DNA of 54,633 bases from Thermoleophilia bacterium (GCA_025455865.1 JALOLS010000001.1:1-54633); one strand, 5' to 3'. Shown: positions 10,001-17,541, counted from the stretch's first letter. Numbers and translations are program-made. The notes: generated by a model not told the origin, from the letters alone.

Positions 10001-10371
10001 GCGTCCTGCACATCGAGGAGCCGGCACCGGCCGCCGTTCAGGCGGTAGCCGGCGTCGCCGGCCCGGGTGAGCCGCCGGGTGACCTCGAGCTCGGCCGGCC
10101 GGCCCTCGCCGCCGGGTCCGGCGAGGCCCATGGTCACCTCGGCGACGCCGACCGCCTGCCGGCCGGGGCCGCCGGAGAACAGGACGTCCTGCATGCCCGG
10201 CGCGCGCAGGCGGGCGGGGCGCTGCTCGCCGAGGGCCCAGAGGATGGCCTCGGCCACGTTGCTCTTGCCCGATCCGTTCGGGCCCACGATGACGTTGACC
10301 CCGGGGCCGAAGCGGAGCTCGACCGGCTCGGCGAACGACTTGAACCCGCGCAGGGACAGGCGGGTCAGCAC
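7024..10371 (-). CDS. smc: Chromosome segregation ATPase SMC
   Basis: Structural-maintenance-of-chromosomes ATPase. The N-terminal head carries RGFKSFAEPVELRF and Walker A GPNGSGKSN. Two very Ala/Arg/Glu-rich coiled coils flank a hinge at roughly residues 480-620 (PGLERAVAAALGDL, LGEAWLVGGLD). The C-terminal head has the signature LSGGERSLVALAF and Walker B FYLLDEVEAALDD. At 1,115 residues it is somewhat shorter than typical SMC. The GTG start is set by the conserved head; in-frame sequence upstream lies inside rnc and looks like noise. It overlaps rnc by 7 bases and ftsY by 4. No scpA or scpB is in the window. Confidence 0.96.
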   Translation of the reverse strand: MLTRLSLRGFKSFAEPVELRFGPGVNVIVGPNGSGKSNVAEAILWALGEQRPARLRAPGMQDVLFSGGPGRQAVGVAEVTMGLAGPGGEGRPAELEVTRRLTRAGDAGYRLNGGRCRLLDVQDALATHGLGPRSLSVIRQGQVEAVCASHPAELRAVLDEAAGVGLPKRRRRRAEQRLARLDDRLARARDLAVELGDRARALDRQARAAERAQDADRDLAQANAALAAARRRAAAGDLALARAQQAAAAEVARAADERLGDARGARDAAAAERAAAAASHEAAVALASEVRAAADRLAGRAEVGAERLAAAREGAERRGAEADAARRELATLEAEAHAARSRVERAREALAAAEDTLAGAEGAEREAVARAAEAQAHADAARADRAAAERRHAGAERAAREAAGRRDREAARLAQADALPAPDLARLERRAEVSAARAARDAARMEDAARAAADLAAVRAAADARLREVRAAARRAEPAAGEAGDAGTLGAGLEVEPGLERAVAAALGDLADAPLVSGVEAGARAIAAGAPAACVAPPARGTAHPPPVPGAQPLLAAVRACPDAARPHVERALGEAWLVGGLDPAPAANGSLLVTAEGLALRPATGVLRGERGAWARRAVHRRLLDDVRAAEADAQAAAVTWADADGRLRAAERRRRTTERGAARADARLRAGRESARRRDAERDDAAARAARADADARAAAADLDDAARALAVLAAAGGSGTDAREAQVAAEAARAARAAAARDRDAARQAAAAAEGGLAAVEVRRARARAVADAPGRAADHADAGRAVQALRAAAGALGPHADAAAGRMTTRRAALAAADRDLAAAEAEASAAERAAGAHRGAAQEAEVGLALAAERAREAGLDPDGPAAPGPLPGDDVPALEARVADLERRRRALGEVNPLAADERAELAERQAEIDGQVADVEAAAAALRGHLGELDAAVAEGFDEVLDAVGRRFTEVVGLLFPGGEGRIRPVALEGEDGVVVEVVPAGKRPRALSLLSGGERSLVALAFCLAVAMARPAPFYLLDEVEAALDDVNLRRFLGVVRRLAGDTQFLLITHQQPTVETADTLFGVTMGGNGVSQVLARRLDRNPEGAARPWVRRAMGGSARMGA

Positions 10372-11057
10372 GGCGGGCTCCCGGCCCCGAGCCGTTCCAG
10401 CGCCCGGCGGGCGGCCGCCTGCTCGCTGGCCTGCTTGGAGGGGCCCTCGCCCTCGCCCAGCGCCCGCCCGCCGACCAGGGCGCGCGAGCGGAACGTGCGC
10501 CGGTGCGGCGGCCCGTCGACCCCGACGACCTCGTAGGCCACCGACTCGCGGCCGCGCTGGGCCGCCTCCTGCAGGGCGGTCTTGGGGTCGCGCATCCGGT
10601 GGGGGGCCTGGTCCAGCGCGGGGGCGAACGCCGCCCGGACCAGGTCGCGGGCCGCGTCGGGCCCGAGCTCCAGCCACACCGCGCCGATGAGGGCCTCGGC
10701 CGCCGCCGCCCGCACGCTGGTGCGGGTGGCGAGGTCGGCCATCTGCGCCCGCCGGGCGGCCGGGGCGGCGTCGACCAGCCGGTCGGGCAGCCCGAGGGCC
10801 AGGGCGGCCTCGGCGCACGACTCGCCGGCGACCACGCGCTGGCACATCAGGGTGAGCTCGCCCTCGCTCGCCCGCGGGTGGCGGTCGAAGAGCTCGGCCG
10901 CGGCCACCAGGCGCAGCACGGCGTCGCCCAGGAACTCGAGCCGCTCATACGTCGCACCCGGGTCGTCCTCCCACGAGGGGTGGGCGACGACCTGCCGGCG
11001 GCGTGCGGCGGACAGCCGGCCGAGGGGGTCCGGCGGGCCGCCGTGACCGGCGCCCAT
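10365..11057 (-). CDS. rnc: Ribonuclease III
   Basis: Cuts double-stranded RNA, including rRNA precursors. The signature ERLEFLGDAVL lies at residues 38-48, with the second acidic cluster in EALIGAVWLE. A C-terminal dsRNA-binding domain spans about residues 155-225 (DPKTALQEAAQ, GPSKQASEQAAARRALE). Length is 230 residues. Starts 4 bases after acpP and overlaps smc, giving the usual acpP-rnc-smc order. Confidence 0.97.
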   Translation of the reverse strand: MGAGHGGPPDPLGRLSAARRRQVVAHPSWEDDPGATYERLEFLGDAVLRLVAAAELFDRHPRASEGELTLMCQRVVAGESCAEAALALGLPDRLVDAAPAARRAQMADLATRTSVRAAAAEALIGAVWLELGPDAARDLVRAAFAPALDQAPHRMRDPKTALQEAAQRGRESVAYEVVGVDGPPHRRTFRSRALVGGRALGEGEGPSKQASEQAAARRALERLGAGSPPC

Positions 11058-11061
11058 CAGC

Positions 11062-11304
11062 TCATTGGACGTTCGCCACCACGTAGTCGACCGCGTCCCC
11101 CACCGTGGTGATCTTCTCGGCGTCCTCGTCGGGGATCTTCAGCTTGAACCGGTCCTCCATCTCCATGATGAGCTCGACCAGGTCCAGCGAGTCGGCGTTG
11201 AGGTCCTCCTGGAATGACGCCGTCTCCGTGACCTCGGAGGCGTCCACCCCGAGCTGCTCCACCAGGATCGCCCGGATGTCGTCGAGGGCCTTGGCTCGCT
11301 CCAC
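11062..11304 (-). CDS. acpP: Acyl carrier protein
   Basis: Carries growing fatty acyl chains on 4'-phosphopantetheine. The 80-residue acidic product has the attachment motif [14 protein letters not shown]; the modified serine is Ser39. The GTG start has AGGGAGAAG just upstream. It has its own putative promoter (TAGGGT) after a hairpin that follows plsX, and it leads into rnc, smc and ftsY. Confidence 0.97.
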   Translation of the reverse strand: MERAKALDDIRAILVEQLGVDASEVTETASFQEDLNADSLDLVELIMEMEDRFKLKIPDEDAEKITTVGDAVDYVVANVQ

Positions 11305-11357
11305 CGCTTCTCCCTTTTCGTGACGCGACCCACCACGGCGCGGCCGGTCGCTTGTCG

Positions 11358-11363
11358 ACCCTA
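11358..11363 (-). promoter_or_regulatory. Putative -10 element of acpP
   Basis: Minus-strand GGTAGGGTCG, 53 bases before the acpP start and beside the plsX hairpin. Matches the TANNNT pattern. No clear -35. Confidence 0.4.
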
Positions 11364-11366
11364 CCA

Positions 11367-11394
11367 GCGCCCCCGGACGCGCCACGGCGGGCGC
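11367..11394 (-). terminator. Hairpin downstream of plsX
   Basis: GCGCCC-CCG pairs with CGG-C-GGGCGC (one bulged C) around a 9-base loop, about 20 bases past the plsX stop. No T-run on the minus strand. Confidence 0.4.
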
Positions 11395-11414
11395 GGACGG
11401 GAGCGGCGGGGATG

Positions 11415-12428
11415 CTACGCGGCCCCCCGCAGACCGGCCTCCACCTGCCCGATGAGGCCCTCGCGGACCCCGCGGGCGGCCAGGGACAGCGCGTTGGCGA
11501 TGCCCCGCTCGCCGAAGTTGCCGTGCCCGATGACCGCGAGGCCGCGCACCCCGAGCAGGTAGGCGCCGCCGTACTCCTCGGGGTCGGCGAATCGCTTGAG
11601 CGACCGCAGGGCCGGGCGGGCGATGAGTCCCCCCATCCGCCCGCGGACCGATGAGGTGAGCGTGGTGCGGACCTTGTTGAAGATCATCGCCCCCGCGCCC
11701 TCGTACAGCTTGAGGGCAACGTTGCCGGTGAAGCCGTCGGTCACCACCACCCGCGCGGTGCCCATGGGGATGTCGCGGCCCTCGACGTTGCCGACGAAGC
11801 CCGGGGTGCCCTCGAGCAGCGCATAGGCCTGCTGCACCAGCTCGGTGCCCTTGCCCGCCTCCTCGCCGATGGACAGCACGCCCACGCTCGGCGCGGGGAT
11901 GCCGAGCACGTCCTCGGCGAGCAGACGGCCCATGAGCGCGAACTGCGCCAGGTGCTCGGGCCGGCACTCGGCGTTGGCGCCGGCGTCCAGGAGCACCATC
12001 GGCCCGGCCATCGAGGGGAGCACGACCGCGAGGCCGGGCCTGAGCACCCCCGGCACGCGCCGCATGTGCAGGGTGGCGGCCGCCATCATCGCCCCGGTGT
12101 GGCCCGAGCTCATCGCCGCGTGGGCGCGGCCCTCGGCCACCAGCCGGCAGCTCATCACCAGCGACGCGTCGGGCTTGGCGCGCACCGCGCGGGCGCCGTC
12201 CTCCTCGGAGCGGATGCGCTCGGGCGCGTGGACGACCTCGAGGCCGGGCGGCGGGCCGCCGGCGCGATCGAGCTCCGGGCCCATGAGGGCCTCGTCGCCG
12301 ACCAGCAGCACGCGCACGCCGGTCCGGGCGGCGGCGATCGCGCCGGCCACCGGCTCACGCGGCGCGTGGTCGCCGCCCATGGCGTCGAGGGCGACGACCA
12401 CGTCGTCGCCGGGCACCGCGCCGGTCAC
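11415..12428 (-). CDS. plsX: Phosphate acyltransferase PlsX
   Basis: Converts acyl-ACP to acyl-phosphate for phospholipid synthesis; peripheral membrane enzyme. Seen: N-terminal [57 protein letters not shown]-type [36 protein letters not shown] and [13 protein letters not shown]. Length is 337 residues. A GTG 37 bases after the rpmF stop is taken as the start; its ribosome site is poor, and a second GTG lies four codons later. The order rpmF-plsX-acpP-rnc is common, although the fab genes are not between them. Confidence 0.96.
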   Translation of the reverse strand: MTGAVPGDDVVVALDAMGGDHAPREPVAGAIAAARTGVRVLLVGDEALMGPELDRAGGPPPGLEVVHAPERIRSEEDGARAVRAKPDASLVMSCRLVAEGRAHAAMSSGHTGAMMAAATLHMRRVPGVLRPGLAVVLPSMAGPMVLLDAGANAECRPEHLAQFALMGRLLAEDVLGIPAPSVGVLSIGEEAGKGTELVQQAYALLEGTPGFVGNVEGRDIPMGTARVVVTDGFTGNVALKLYEGAGAMIFNKVRTTLTSSVRGRMGGLIARPALRSLKRFADPEEYGGAYLLGVRGLAVIGHGNFGERGIANALSLAARGVREGLIGQVEAGLRGAA

Positions 12429-12465
12429 AGAGGCCCCGCCGGGCCGGGGCCCCGGACCCCGATAC

Positions 12466-12645
12466 CTAGAGCTCGGTCTCGACGACCTCGCGGCCGCGGT
12501 AGTGCCCGCAGACCAGGCACACGTGGTGCGGGCGCACCGGGGAGGTGCACCGCGGGCAGCGGCCGAGCCGGTCCGCCTGGATGGCGTGCGTGGCCCGCCG
12601 GGTGTCGCGGCGCTGGCGGGACGTCTTTCGCTTCGGGACGGCCAT
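12466..12645 (-). CDS. rpmF: 50S ribosomal protein L32
   Basis: Small ribosomal protein of 59 residues starting MAVPKRKTSRQRRDTRRATH. It has a zinc ribbon formed by CPRC at residues 30-33 and CLVC at 43-46, so it is the zinc-binding (C+) form. The ATG has GAGG 6 bases upstream. It lies between DUF177 and plsX, the widely conserved yceD-rpmF-plsX arrangement. A TACCCT hexamer lies 35 bases upstream. Confidence 0.97.
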   Translation of the reverse strand: MAVPKRKTSRQRRDTRRATHAIQADRLGRCPRCTSPVRPHHVCLVCGHYRGREVVETEL

Positions 12646-12680
12646 CTGATCCTCAAGGGCTCGGGACGGGGCGGCCGGGA

Positions 12681-12686
12681 AGGGTA
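12681..12686 (-). promoter_or_regulatory. Putative -10 element of rpmF-plsX
   Basis: Minus-strand GCTACCCTTC, 35 bases before the rpmF ATG, in the 74-base gap after the DUF177 gene. Same hexamer as at rplS, recQ and the nitroreductase. Confidence 0.4.
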
Positions 12687-12719
12687 GCGCCCGGCGCGCG
12701 GGATGCGCAACCCGGAGGC

Positions 12720-13283
12720 TCAGGGGGGGTCGTCGCGCAGGCGTCGCGCGAGCTCGCCCAGGGCGTCCCAGCGCGGGTCGGGCTCGTCGGTCGCGCAGTC
12801 GTGGCCGGGGTCGCCGGCCAGGTCGACCCCGCAGCGCGGGCAGAGACCGGCGCAGTCCTCCCGGCAGAGCACCGCCATGGGCAGGTCGTCGGCCAGCGCG
12901 TCACGGGCCCAGCCGGCGACGTCGAGCTCCTGGCGCCGGGGCCCGGAGAGATAGGCCGAGTCGAGGTCCTCATCCGGCTCGTCCACCCCCTCCCGGCCGG
13001 CGGCCTGGAACTCGCGGGCGTCGACCCGCACGCCGACCCGGGCGTCCTCCAGGCAGCGCTGGCACGGGCCGACCAGGTCGACGCCGAAGCGCAGGCGCAT
13101 GTGCAGCCCCGACCCCGAGCGCGAGACGTCCAGGCGCACCTCGGGGTGCGGTGGGTCGGGCCGGTAGGCCTGCCCGCCGAGCTGGAGGCCCTCCACGGGC
13201 ACGGCGAGGTCGACCCGGGCGGCCGCCCCCGGGCGCAGGGCGAGCCGCGCGAGGTCGACGCTCGACGCGCGGGGCGGCGCCAT
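12720..13283 (-). CDS. yceD: DUF177 (YceD-family) protein
   Basis: A 187-residue member of the DUF177/YceD family, which is tied by gene order and literature to 23S rRNA accumulation. Seen: GPCQRCLEDARVGVRV in the middle and the C-terminal cysteine cluster LCREDCAGLCPRCGVDL, which may bind a metal. ATG start, 19 bases downstream of the SepIVA-like gene. Neighbouring rpmF supports the assignment. The exact biochemical role is not settled. Confidence 0.9.
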   Translation of the reverse strand: MAPPRASSVDLARLALRPGAAARVDLAVPVEGLQLGGQAYRPDPPHPEVRLDVSRSGSGLHMRLRFGVDLVGPCQRCLEDARVGVRVDAREFQAAGREGVDEPDEDLDSAYLSGPRRQELDVAGWARDALADDLPMAVLCREDCAGLCPRCGVDLAGDPGHDCATDEPDPRWDALGELARRLRDDPP

Positions 13284-13302
13284 CGGGCCCGCGGTCCAGC
13301 GC

Positions 13303-13797
13303 CTAGGGGGTGGACACGGGCTCGGCCACCTCGGCCTCGTCCCCGGCGACCTGGCTCTTGCCCTGCAGCTTCTCGCGGCCGCGACGGACGGCCGAGAGGA
13401 ACTTGCCCAGGTTGACCTCGAGGGTGCCGAGCACCTCGTCGGCGTAGTCCTCGGCGCCCAGGCGCACCTCGCGCTCGCGCATGCGCGCCTCCTCGAGGAT
13501 CTGCGCCGCCTCGCGCTCGGCCCGCTTGACCACCTCCTGCTGGGACGCCTCGTAGGCCGCCTTCTCGCGGGCCTCGGACAGGATGCGGTCGGCCTCGCGC
13601 TTGGCCTCGGCCAGCATCTCCTGGCGCTCCTTGACGATCCAGCGCGCCTGCTTGATCTCCTCGGGGATCGTCGAGCGCATCTGGTCCAGGAGCTCGTAGA
13701 TCGCCTCCCGGTCGATCCGCACCTGGTCGGTCAGCGGGACCGCCCGGGCGTTGTGGACCAGGTCGTCCATCTTGTCGATCAGGGCAAGTACGTCCAC
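13303..13797 (-). CDS. SepIVA/DivIVA-like coiled-coil protein
   Basis: A 164-residue, charged, nearly all-helical protein. The N-terminal part (VDVLALIDKMDDLVHNARAV, then LTDQVRIDREAIYELLDQMR) is followed by a long Ala/Glu/Arg coiled coil. In mycobacteria the DivIVA-domain division factor SepIVA is encoded beside the DUF177 gene, and both the position and the sequence character match here. Databases often label such proteins as ATP synthase subunit b-like because of the coiled coil. The GTG start has GGAGG only 4 bases away; longer in-frame readings overlap coaD. Division role inferred. Confidence 0.72.
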   Translation of the reverse strand: MDVLALIDKMDDLVHNARAVPLTDQVRIDREAIYELLDQMRSTIPEEIKQARWIVKERQEMLAEAKREADRILSEAREKAAYEASQQEVVKRAEREAAQILEEARMREREVRLGAEDYADEVLGTLEVNLGKFLSAVRRGREKLQGKSQVAGDEAEVAEPVSTP

Positions 13798-13807
13798 GAG
13801 GCCTCCA

Positions 13808-14317
13808 TCATGATCCGGTGCGGGCGGTCCTGTGGGCACGGTCGCGAAGCGCCGCGGCCACGTGGGGGGGCACCCAGTCGTCCACGCTGCCGCCCCATGC
13901 CGCCACCTCCCGGACGCCGCTGGAGCTCAGGAAGCTCCAGTGAGCCGACGCCGGCAGGTAGACGGTGTCGATCTCCCGGTCGAGATGCCGGTTGATCTGC
14001 GCCATCTGGAACTCGTAGTCGAAGTCCGAGATCGCCCTGAGCCCCTTCACGACCACGAGCGCGCCCACACGGCGGGCGTGCTCGATGACCAGGCAATTGA
14101 AGACCTGCACCTCGACGTTGTCCAGATGGGCGACGCTCATCCGGATGAGCGACTGGCGCTCCTCCGCGTCGAAGAGGGGGCGCTTCTTGACGCTGCCCTC
14201 GACGACTGACACCACCACGCGGTCGAACAGCCGCGCCGCGCGCTCGACGATGTCGAGATGGCCGTAGGTGACCGGGTCATAGGTGCCCGGGCAGATGGCG
14301 ACACGCGGCGCGCTCAC
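13808..14317 (-). CDS. coaD: Phosphopantetheine adenylyltransferase
   Basis: Transfers AMP to 4'-phosphopantetheine, the fourth step of CoA synthesis. The 169-residue product has CPGTYDPVTYGHLDIVERA (nucleotide-binding TxGH), VVKGLRAISDFDYEFQMA and LSSSGVREVA, which replaces the usual ISSTxVRE. The GTG start overlaps the rsmD stop in GTGA. The rsmD-coaD pair is conserved in many bacteria. Confidence 0.97.
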   Translation of the reverse strand: MSAPRVAICPGTYDPVTYGHLDIVERAARLFDRVVVSVVEGSVKKRPLFDAEERQSLIRMSVAHLDNVEVQVFNCLVIEHARRVGALVVVKGLRAISDFDYEFQMAQINRHLDREIDTVYLPASAHWSFLSSSGVREVAAWGGSVDDWVPPHVAAALRDRAHRTARTGS

Positions 14318-14892
14318 CCGGGCCCCCCGGCACCCAGGCGCCAGACCGTCACCGCGGTGTCACCGTAGTGGCGGGTGATGCGCTCGGCGATGGGCAGGTT
14401 GATCTCCAGGGGCTCGGGCGTCGGCCCGCCCCGCGCGCGCGCATGTTCCACGCAGATCGTCGCCCCGGGGGCCACGATGGGGGCGATCGCGCTCGCGAGC
14501 GGGCCCGCGATCCGCGGCAGGAGGCTATACGGGGGGTCGATGAGGCACAAGTCGTACCGCCGCCCGGCCGCGGCCTCGGCCGCGAGCGCCGCCCGCCAGT
14601 CGCGGGCGGCGACCCGCGCCCGCGCCTCCAGCCCGAGGGCCGCGAGGTTGCGCCGGCACACCGCGGCGGCGCGGGCCGAGGACTCGACCAGCAGCGCATC
14701 CCCCGCTCCGCGGGAGAGCGCCTCGATCGCCAGGGCCCCGGAGCCGGCGAAGAGGTCGATGACCCGCTCGCCCTCCAGCGGCCCGACGATCGCGAAGAGC
14801 GCCTCGCGCACCCGATCCGACGTCGGGCGGGTGTCCCGCCCGGGCGGGGCCTCGATCCGCCGGCCGCGGAGCCCCCCGGCCACCACCCTCAT
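14314..14892 (-). CDS. rsmD: 16S rRNA (guanine-966-N2)-methyltransferase
   Basis: Methylates G966 of 16S rRNA using SAM. The 192-residue product has the N-terminal MRVVAGGLRGRRIEAPPG, TRPTSDRVREALF, the SAM loop VIDLFAGSGALAIEALSRGA and the catalytic DPPY in LIDPPYSLLP. The ATG overlaps the recG stop (ATGA), and its own stop overlaps coaD. Confidence 0.96.
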   Translation of the reverse strand: MRVVAGGLRGRRIEAPPGRDTRPTSDRVREALFAIVGPLEGERVIDLFAGSGALAIEALSRGAGDALLVESSARAAAVCRRNLAALGLEARARVAARDWRAALAAEAAAGRRYDLCLIDPPYSLLPRIAGPLASAIAPIVAPGATICVEHARARGGPTPEPLEINLPIAERITRHYGDTAVTVWRLGAGGPG

Positions 14893-17069
14893 CCGTCGAG
14901 GAGGCGCGGCAGGTCGGTGAAGAGCGCGAGCACCGCCCGGCGCAGCAGCAGGTGCTCGGGCCCGGTCAGGTGCGGATCACGCTGGAGCGTCCACGCCGCC
15001 ACGCGCCGGGCCTGCGCGAGCTCGCGCCGGTCGCGCCCCAGGCGCGCGTGGCGCAGGTCGGTGGGGCCCGCCTGGCGCAGGCCGAGGATGCTGCCCTCGC
15101 CGCGGATCTCCAGGTCCAGCTCGGCCAGGCGGAAGCCGTCGGTGGTCTGGGCGACGGCCTCCAGGCGGCGGACCCCGTCCTCGGTGGCCGGATCGGCGAA
15201 GAGCAGGCAGAGCCCCGGGTGGCCGCCGCGCCCGACCCGCCCGCGCAGCTGGTGCAGCTGGGCCAGGCCGAAGCGGTCGGCCCCCTCGATCAGCATGACG
15301 GTGGCGTTGGGGACGTCGATGCCCACCTCGACCACGGTGGTGGCGACCAGCACGTCGGTGTCGCCGGCGGCGAACGCCCGCATCGCCTCCCGCCGCTCGT
15401 CGGGGCGCTGGGCGCCGTGGGCGAGCCCGACCCGGAAGGCGGCGAGCGGCCCCGCGCGCAGGCGGTCGGCCTCGCGGACGGCCGAGCGGGCCTCCCCCCC
15501 CGCCCCCTCGCCCTCCACCAGCGGGCAGATGACGTAGGCCTGCCGGCCGGCCCGGAGCTCGGCGCGCAGCTCGTCGTAGGCGTCCTCGCGCCCGGCCTCG
15601 CGCACCCACCGGGTGGCCACCGGCTCGCGCCCCGGGGGGCGGCCGCGGATGGTCGACACCCGCAGGTCGCCGTAGGCGGTCAACGCGAGGGTGCGCGGGA
15701 TCGGGGTCGCGGTCATGTAGAGCAGGTGGGCGGCCTCCCCCTCCGGCCCCGAGGCCCGGTCGGCCAGGGCCTGGCGCTGCTCGACCCCGAAGCGGTGCTG
15801 CTCGTCGACCACCACCAGCCCCAGCCGGTGGAAGCCCACCCCCTCACTCAGCAGCGCCTGGGTGCCGACCGCGACCTCCCCGGTGCCGGTCCGGAGGGCC
15901 AGCTCGCGCCGCTCCCGCTCACCCCTGGGCACGCTGCCGGTCACGAGCACCGGGCGGATGCCGGCGGGCCCGAGCACCGCGTCGAGGGTCCGCAGGTGCT
16001 GCTCGGCGAGCGTCTCGGTGGGCACCAGGAGCGCCGCCTGGGCGCCCGCCTCCACCGCCTGGCACATCGCGAGCGCCGCGACCACCGTCTTGCCCGACCC
16101 CACCTCGCCCTGCAGCAGCCGGCGCATCGGGGCCGGCTGGGCGAGGTCCCGGGCGATCTCGGCCACCACCCGGCGCTGCTCGCGGGTGAGGGTGAAGGGC
16201 AGCGCCTCCAGGAGCGGGCCGGAGCGCGCCCCGGTGCCGGCGAGCGGCGCCGCCCGGCGCCGGGTCGCCTCCGAGCGGCGCACGGCGGCCAGGCCGAGCT
16301 GGAGGACCAGGAGCTCCTCGAGCACCAGCCGCCGCCGGCCCCCGCGGTGCTCGGCGGCCGAGCGGGGGAAGTGGACCGCCACCAGCGCGTCGGCCGCCCC
16401 GGGCAGGCCGAGCCGCTCGCGGATCCAGGCCGGCAGGGGCTCGAGGGCCGCGCGGGCGTCGGGCCGGGCCAGGTCCACCAGCTCGCGCACCCGGCGCGCC
16501 GGAAACCCCTCGGTGGCCGGGTAGACCGGCACCAGCCCCTGGGTGTGCACCCCCTCCGACCCGGCGCCGCCCAGGACCTCGTGCGCCTTCACGCCGATCT
16601 GCCGCTCGGGGCGCACCGACACCCTGCCGCGCAGGAGCAGCCGGTCCCCCGGATGGAGCACCTGGAGGAGGTACTCCTGGTTGAACCACACCGCGCTGAT
16701 CGATCCGGTCTCGTCGTGCACCCGGGCGCGCACGATCACGAGGCCGCGCCGGCGGGTCGGCCGGAGCGAGATGCGGTCGAGCACCACCCGCACCGTCGCC
16801 TCCTCCCCGTCGGCGAGGTCCGCGAGCGGCCGGGCCTGCTCGTAGGCCAGGTAGCGCGTGGGCGTGTGGTGCAGCAGGTCGCCGACGGTGCGGATGCCGA
16901 GCCCCGCGGCCCGCGCGGCCGCGGCCCGCCCGACCCCCGGGAGCGCCGTGATGGGCTCATCGAGGCGCTCGGGCGCCGGCCGGTGGGGCGGCGGGGGGGC
17001 GTCCCAGCGCGCGGAACGGGCGTCGCCGAACGGCGGGATCGGCACCTCGTCGACCGCGGGTGTGGTCAC
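14889..17069 (-). CDS. recG: ATP-dependent DNA helicase RecG
   Basis: Superfamily 2 translocase that remodels stalled replication forks and Holliday junctions. Seen: a helix-hairpin-helix-like start (ITALPGVGRAAAARAAGLG) and the OB-fold wedge (about 90-180). The helicase core has LLQGEVGSGKTVVAALA, VVDEQHRFGVEQR, TATPIPRTLALTAYGDL, VATTVVEVGIDVPNATVM and QLRGRVGRGG. Length is 726 residues. GTG start. First gene of the recG-rsmD-coaD run; its upstream region carries the large palindrome shared with divergent rpmB. Confidence 0.97.
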   Translation of the reverse strand: MTTPAVDEVPIPPFGDARSARWDAPPPPHRPAPERLDEPITALPGVGRAAAARAAGLGIRTVGDLLHHTPTRYLAYEQARPLADLADGEEATVRVVLDRISLRPTRRRGLVIVRARVHDETGSISAVWFNQEYLLQVLHPGDRLLLRGRVSVRPERQIGVKAHEVLGGAGSEGVHTQGLVPVYPATEGFPARRVRELVDLARPDARAALEPLPAWIRERLGLPGAADALVAVHFPRSAAEHRGGRRRLVLEELLVLQLGLAAVRRSEATRRRAAPLAGTGARSGPLLEALPFTLTREQRRVVAEIARDLAQPAPMRRLLQGEVGSGKTVVAALAMCQAVEAGAQAALLVPTETLAEQHLRTLDAVLGPAGIRPVLVTGSVPRGERERRELALRTGTGEVAVGTQALLSEGVGFHRLGLVVVDEQHRFGVEQRQALADRASGPEGEAAHLLYMTATPIPRTLALTAYGDLRVSTIRGRPPGREPVATRWVREAGREDAYDELRAELRAGRQAYVICPLVEGEGAGGEARSAVREADRLRAGPLAAFRVGLAHGAQRPDERREAMRAFAAGDTDVLVATTVVEVGIDVPNATVMLIEGADRFGLAQLHQLRGRVGRGGHPGLCLLFADPATEDGVRRLEAVAQTTDGFRLAELDLEIRGEGSILGLRQAGPTDLRHARLGRDRRELAQARRVAAWTLQRDPHLTGPEHLLLRRAVLALFTDLPRLLDG

Positions 17070-17109
17070 GGGCGCCCCGGCGTGGCATCATCCGCGGGTC
17101 GCGGCCTGA

Positions 17110-17270
17110 GGGCCTGTCCAAGAATCCGGCCGCACCTCCGGCGGCTGCATCCCGGCGCCTGTCGGCACCCCCGGAACGGGACGTACCACCAGTACGCCCC
17201 ATGTCCTGCGGTCGCCGACATGCTTGGGATCCGCACCCCGGAGGCACAGCCTCCGTTCCTGGTCAGTCCC
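17110..17270. repeat. Long interrupted palindrome between recG and rpmB
   Basis: The region folds back on itself around CACCA at 17187-17191. Paired blocks, outside to inside: GGG 17110-17112 with CCC 17268-17270; CTG 17114-17116 with CAG 17264-17266; CCA 17118-17120 with TGG 17260-17262; GAA 17122-17124 with TTC 17256-17258; CCTCCGG 17135-17141 with CCGGAGG 17238-17244; ATCCC 17149-17153 with GGGAT 17226-17230; TGTCGGC 17160-17166 with GCCGACA 17214-17220; GGG 17178-17180 with CCC 17198-17200; CGTAC 17182-17186 with GTACG 17192-17196. Unpaired spacers on the two sides are nearly equal in length. Two small extra hairpins follow on the rpmB side (17239-17255 and 17275-17289). It may be a mobile palindromic element, a bidirectional regulator, or the leader of rpmB. 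Confidence 0.65.
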
Positions 17271-17317
17271 CTGAGTCGCCGCAGGCGACGACGAGCGATC
17301 TCCCGACGGAGGACCGA

Positions 17318-17518
17318 ATGGCGAAGGTCTGCACCGTCTGCGGCAAGGGTCCGCAGTTCGGCAACCACCGCTCCCACTCGATGCGAGCGGAGAGCCGGCG
17401 CTTCGACCCCAACGTGCAGAAGGTCCGCATCCTGGTGGGCGGCACGCCCACCCGCGCCTACGTCTGCACCCGCTGCCTCAAGGGCGGCAAGGTCCAGAAG
17501 GCCGTCTCCGGCTCGTAG
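17318..17518 (+). CDS. rpmB: 50S ribosomal protein L28
   Basis: Large-subunit protein of 66 residues. MAKVCTVCGKGPQFGNHRSH and the later YVCTRCLKGGKVQ give two CXXC pairs (residues 5-8 and 50-53), so this is the zinc-binding C+ form. The ATG has GGAGG 6 bases upstream. It is the one plus-strand housekeeping gene in the first 35 kb, divergent from recG and convergent with ribH. Confidence 0.97.
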   Translation: MAKVCTVCGKGPQFGNHRSHSMRAESRRFDPNVQKVRILVGGTPTRAYVCTRCLKGGKVQKAVSGS

Positions 17519-17541
17519 CCCGGCGCGTCGGGCGGAGGGGC

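Noticed and set aside
7186-10536. A very long plus-strand frame opposite smc (about 1,100 residues)
   Set aside because: It mirrors the Ala-rich coiled coil; no motif, and SMC motifs on the minus strand are intact.
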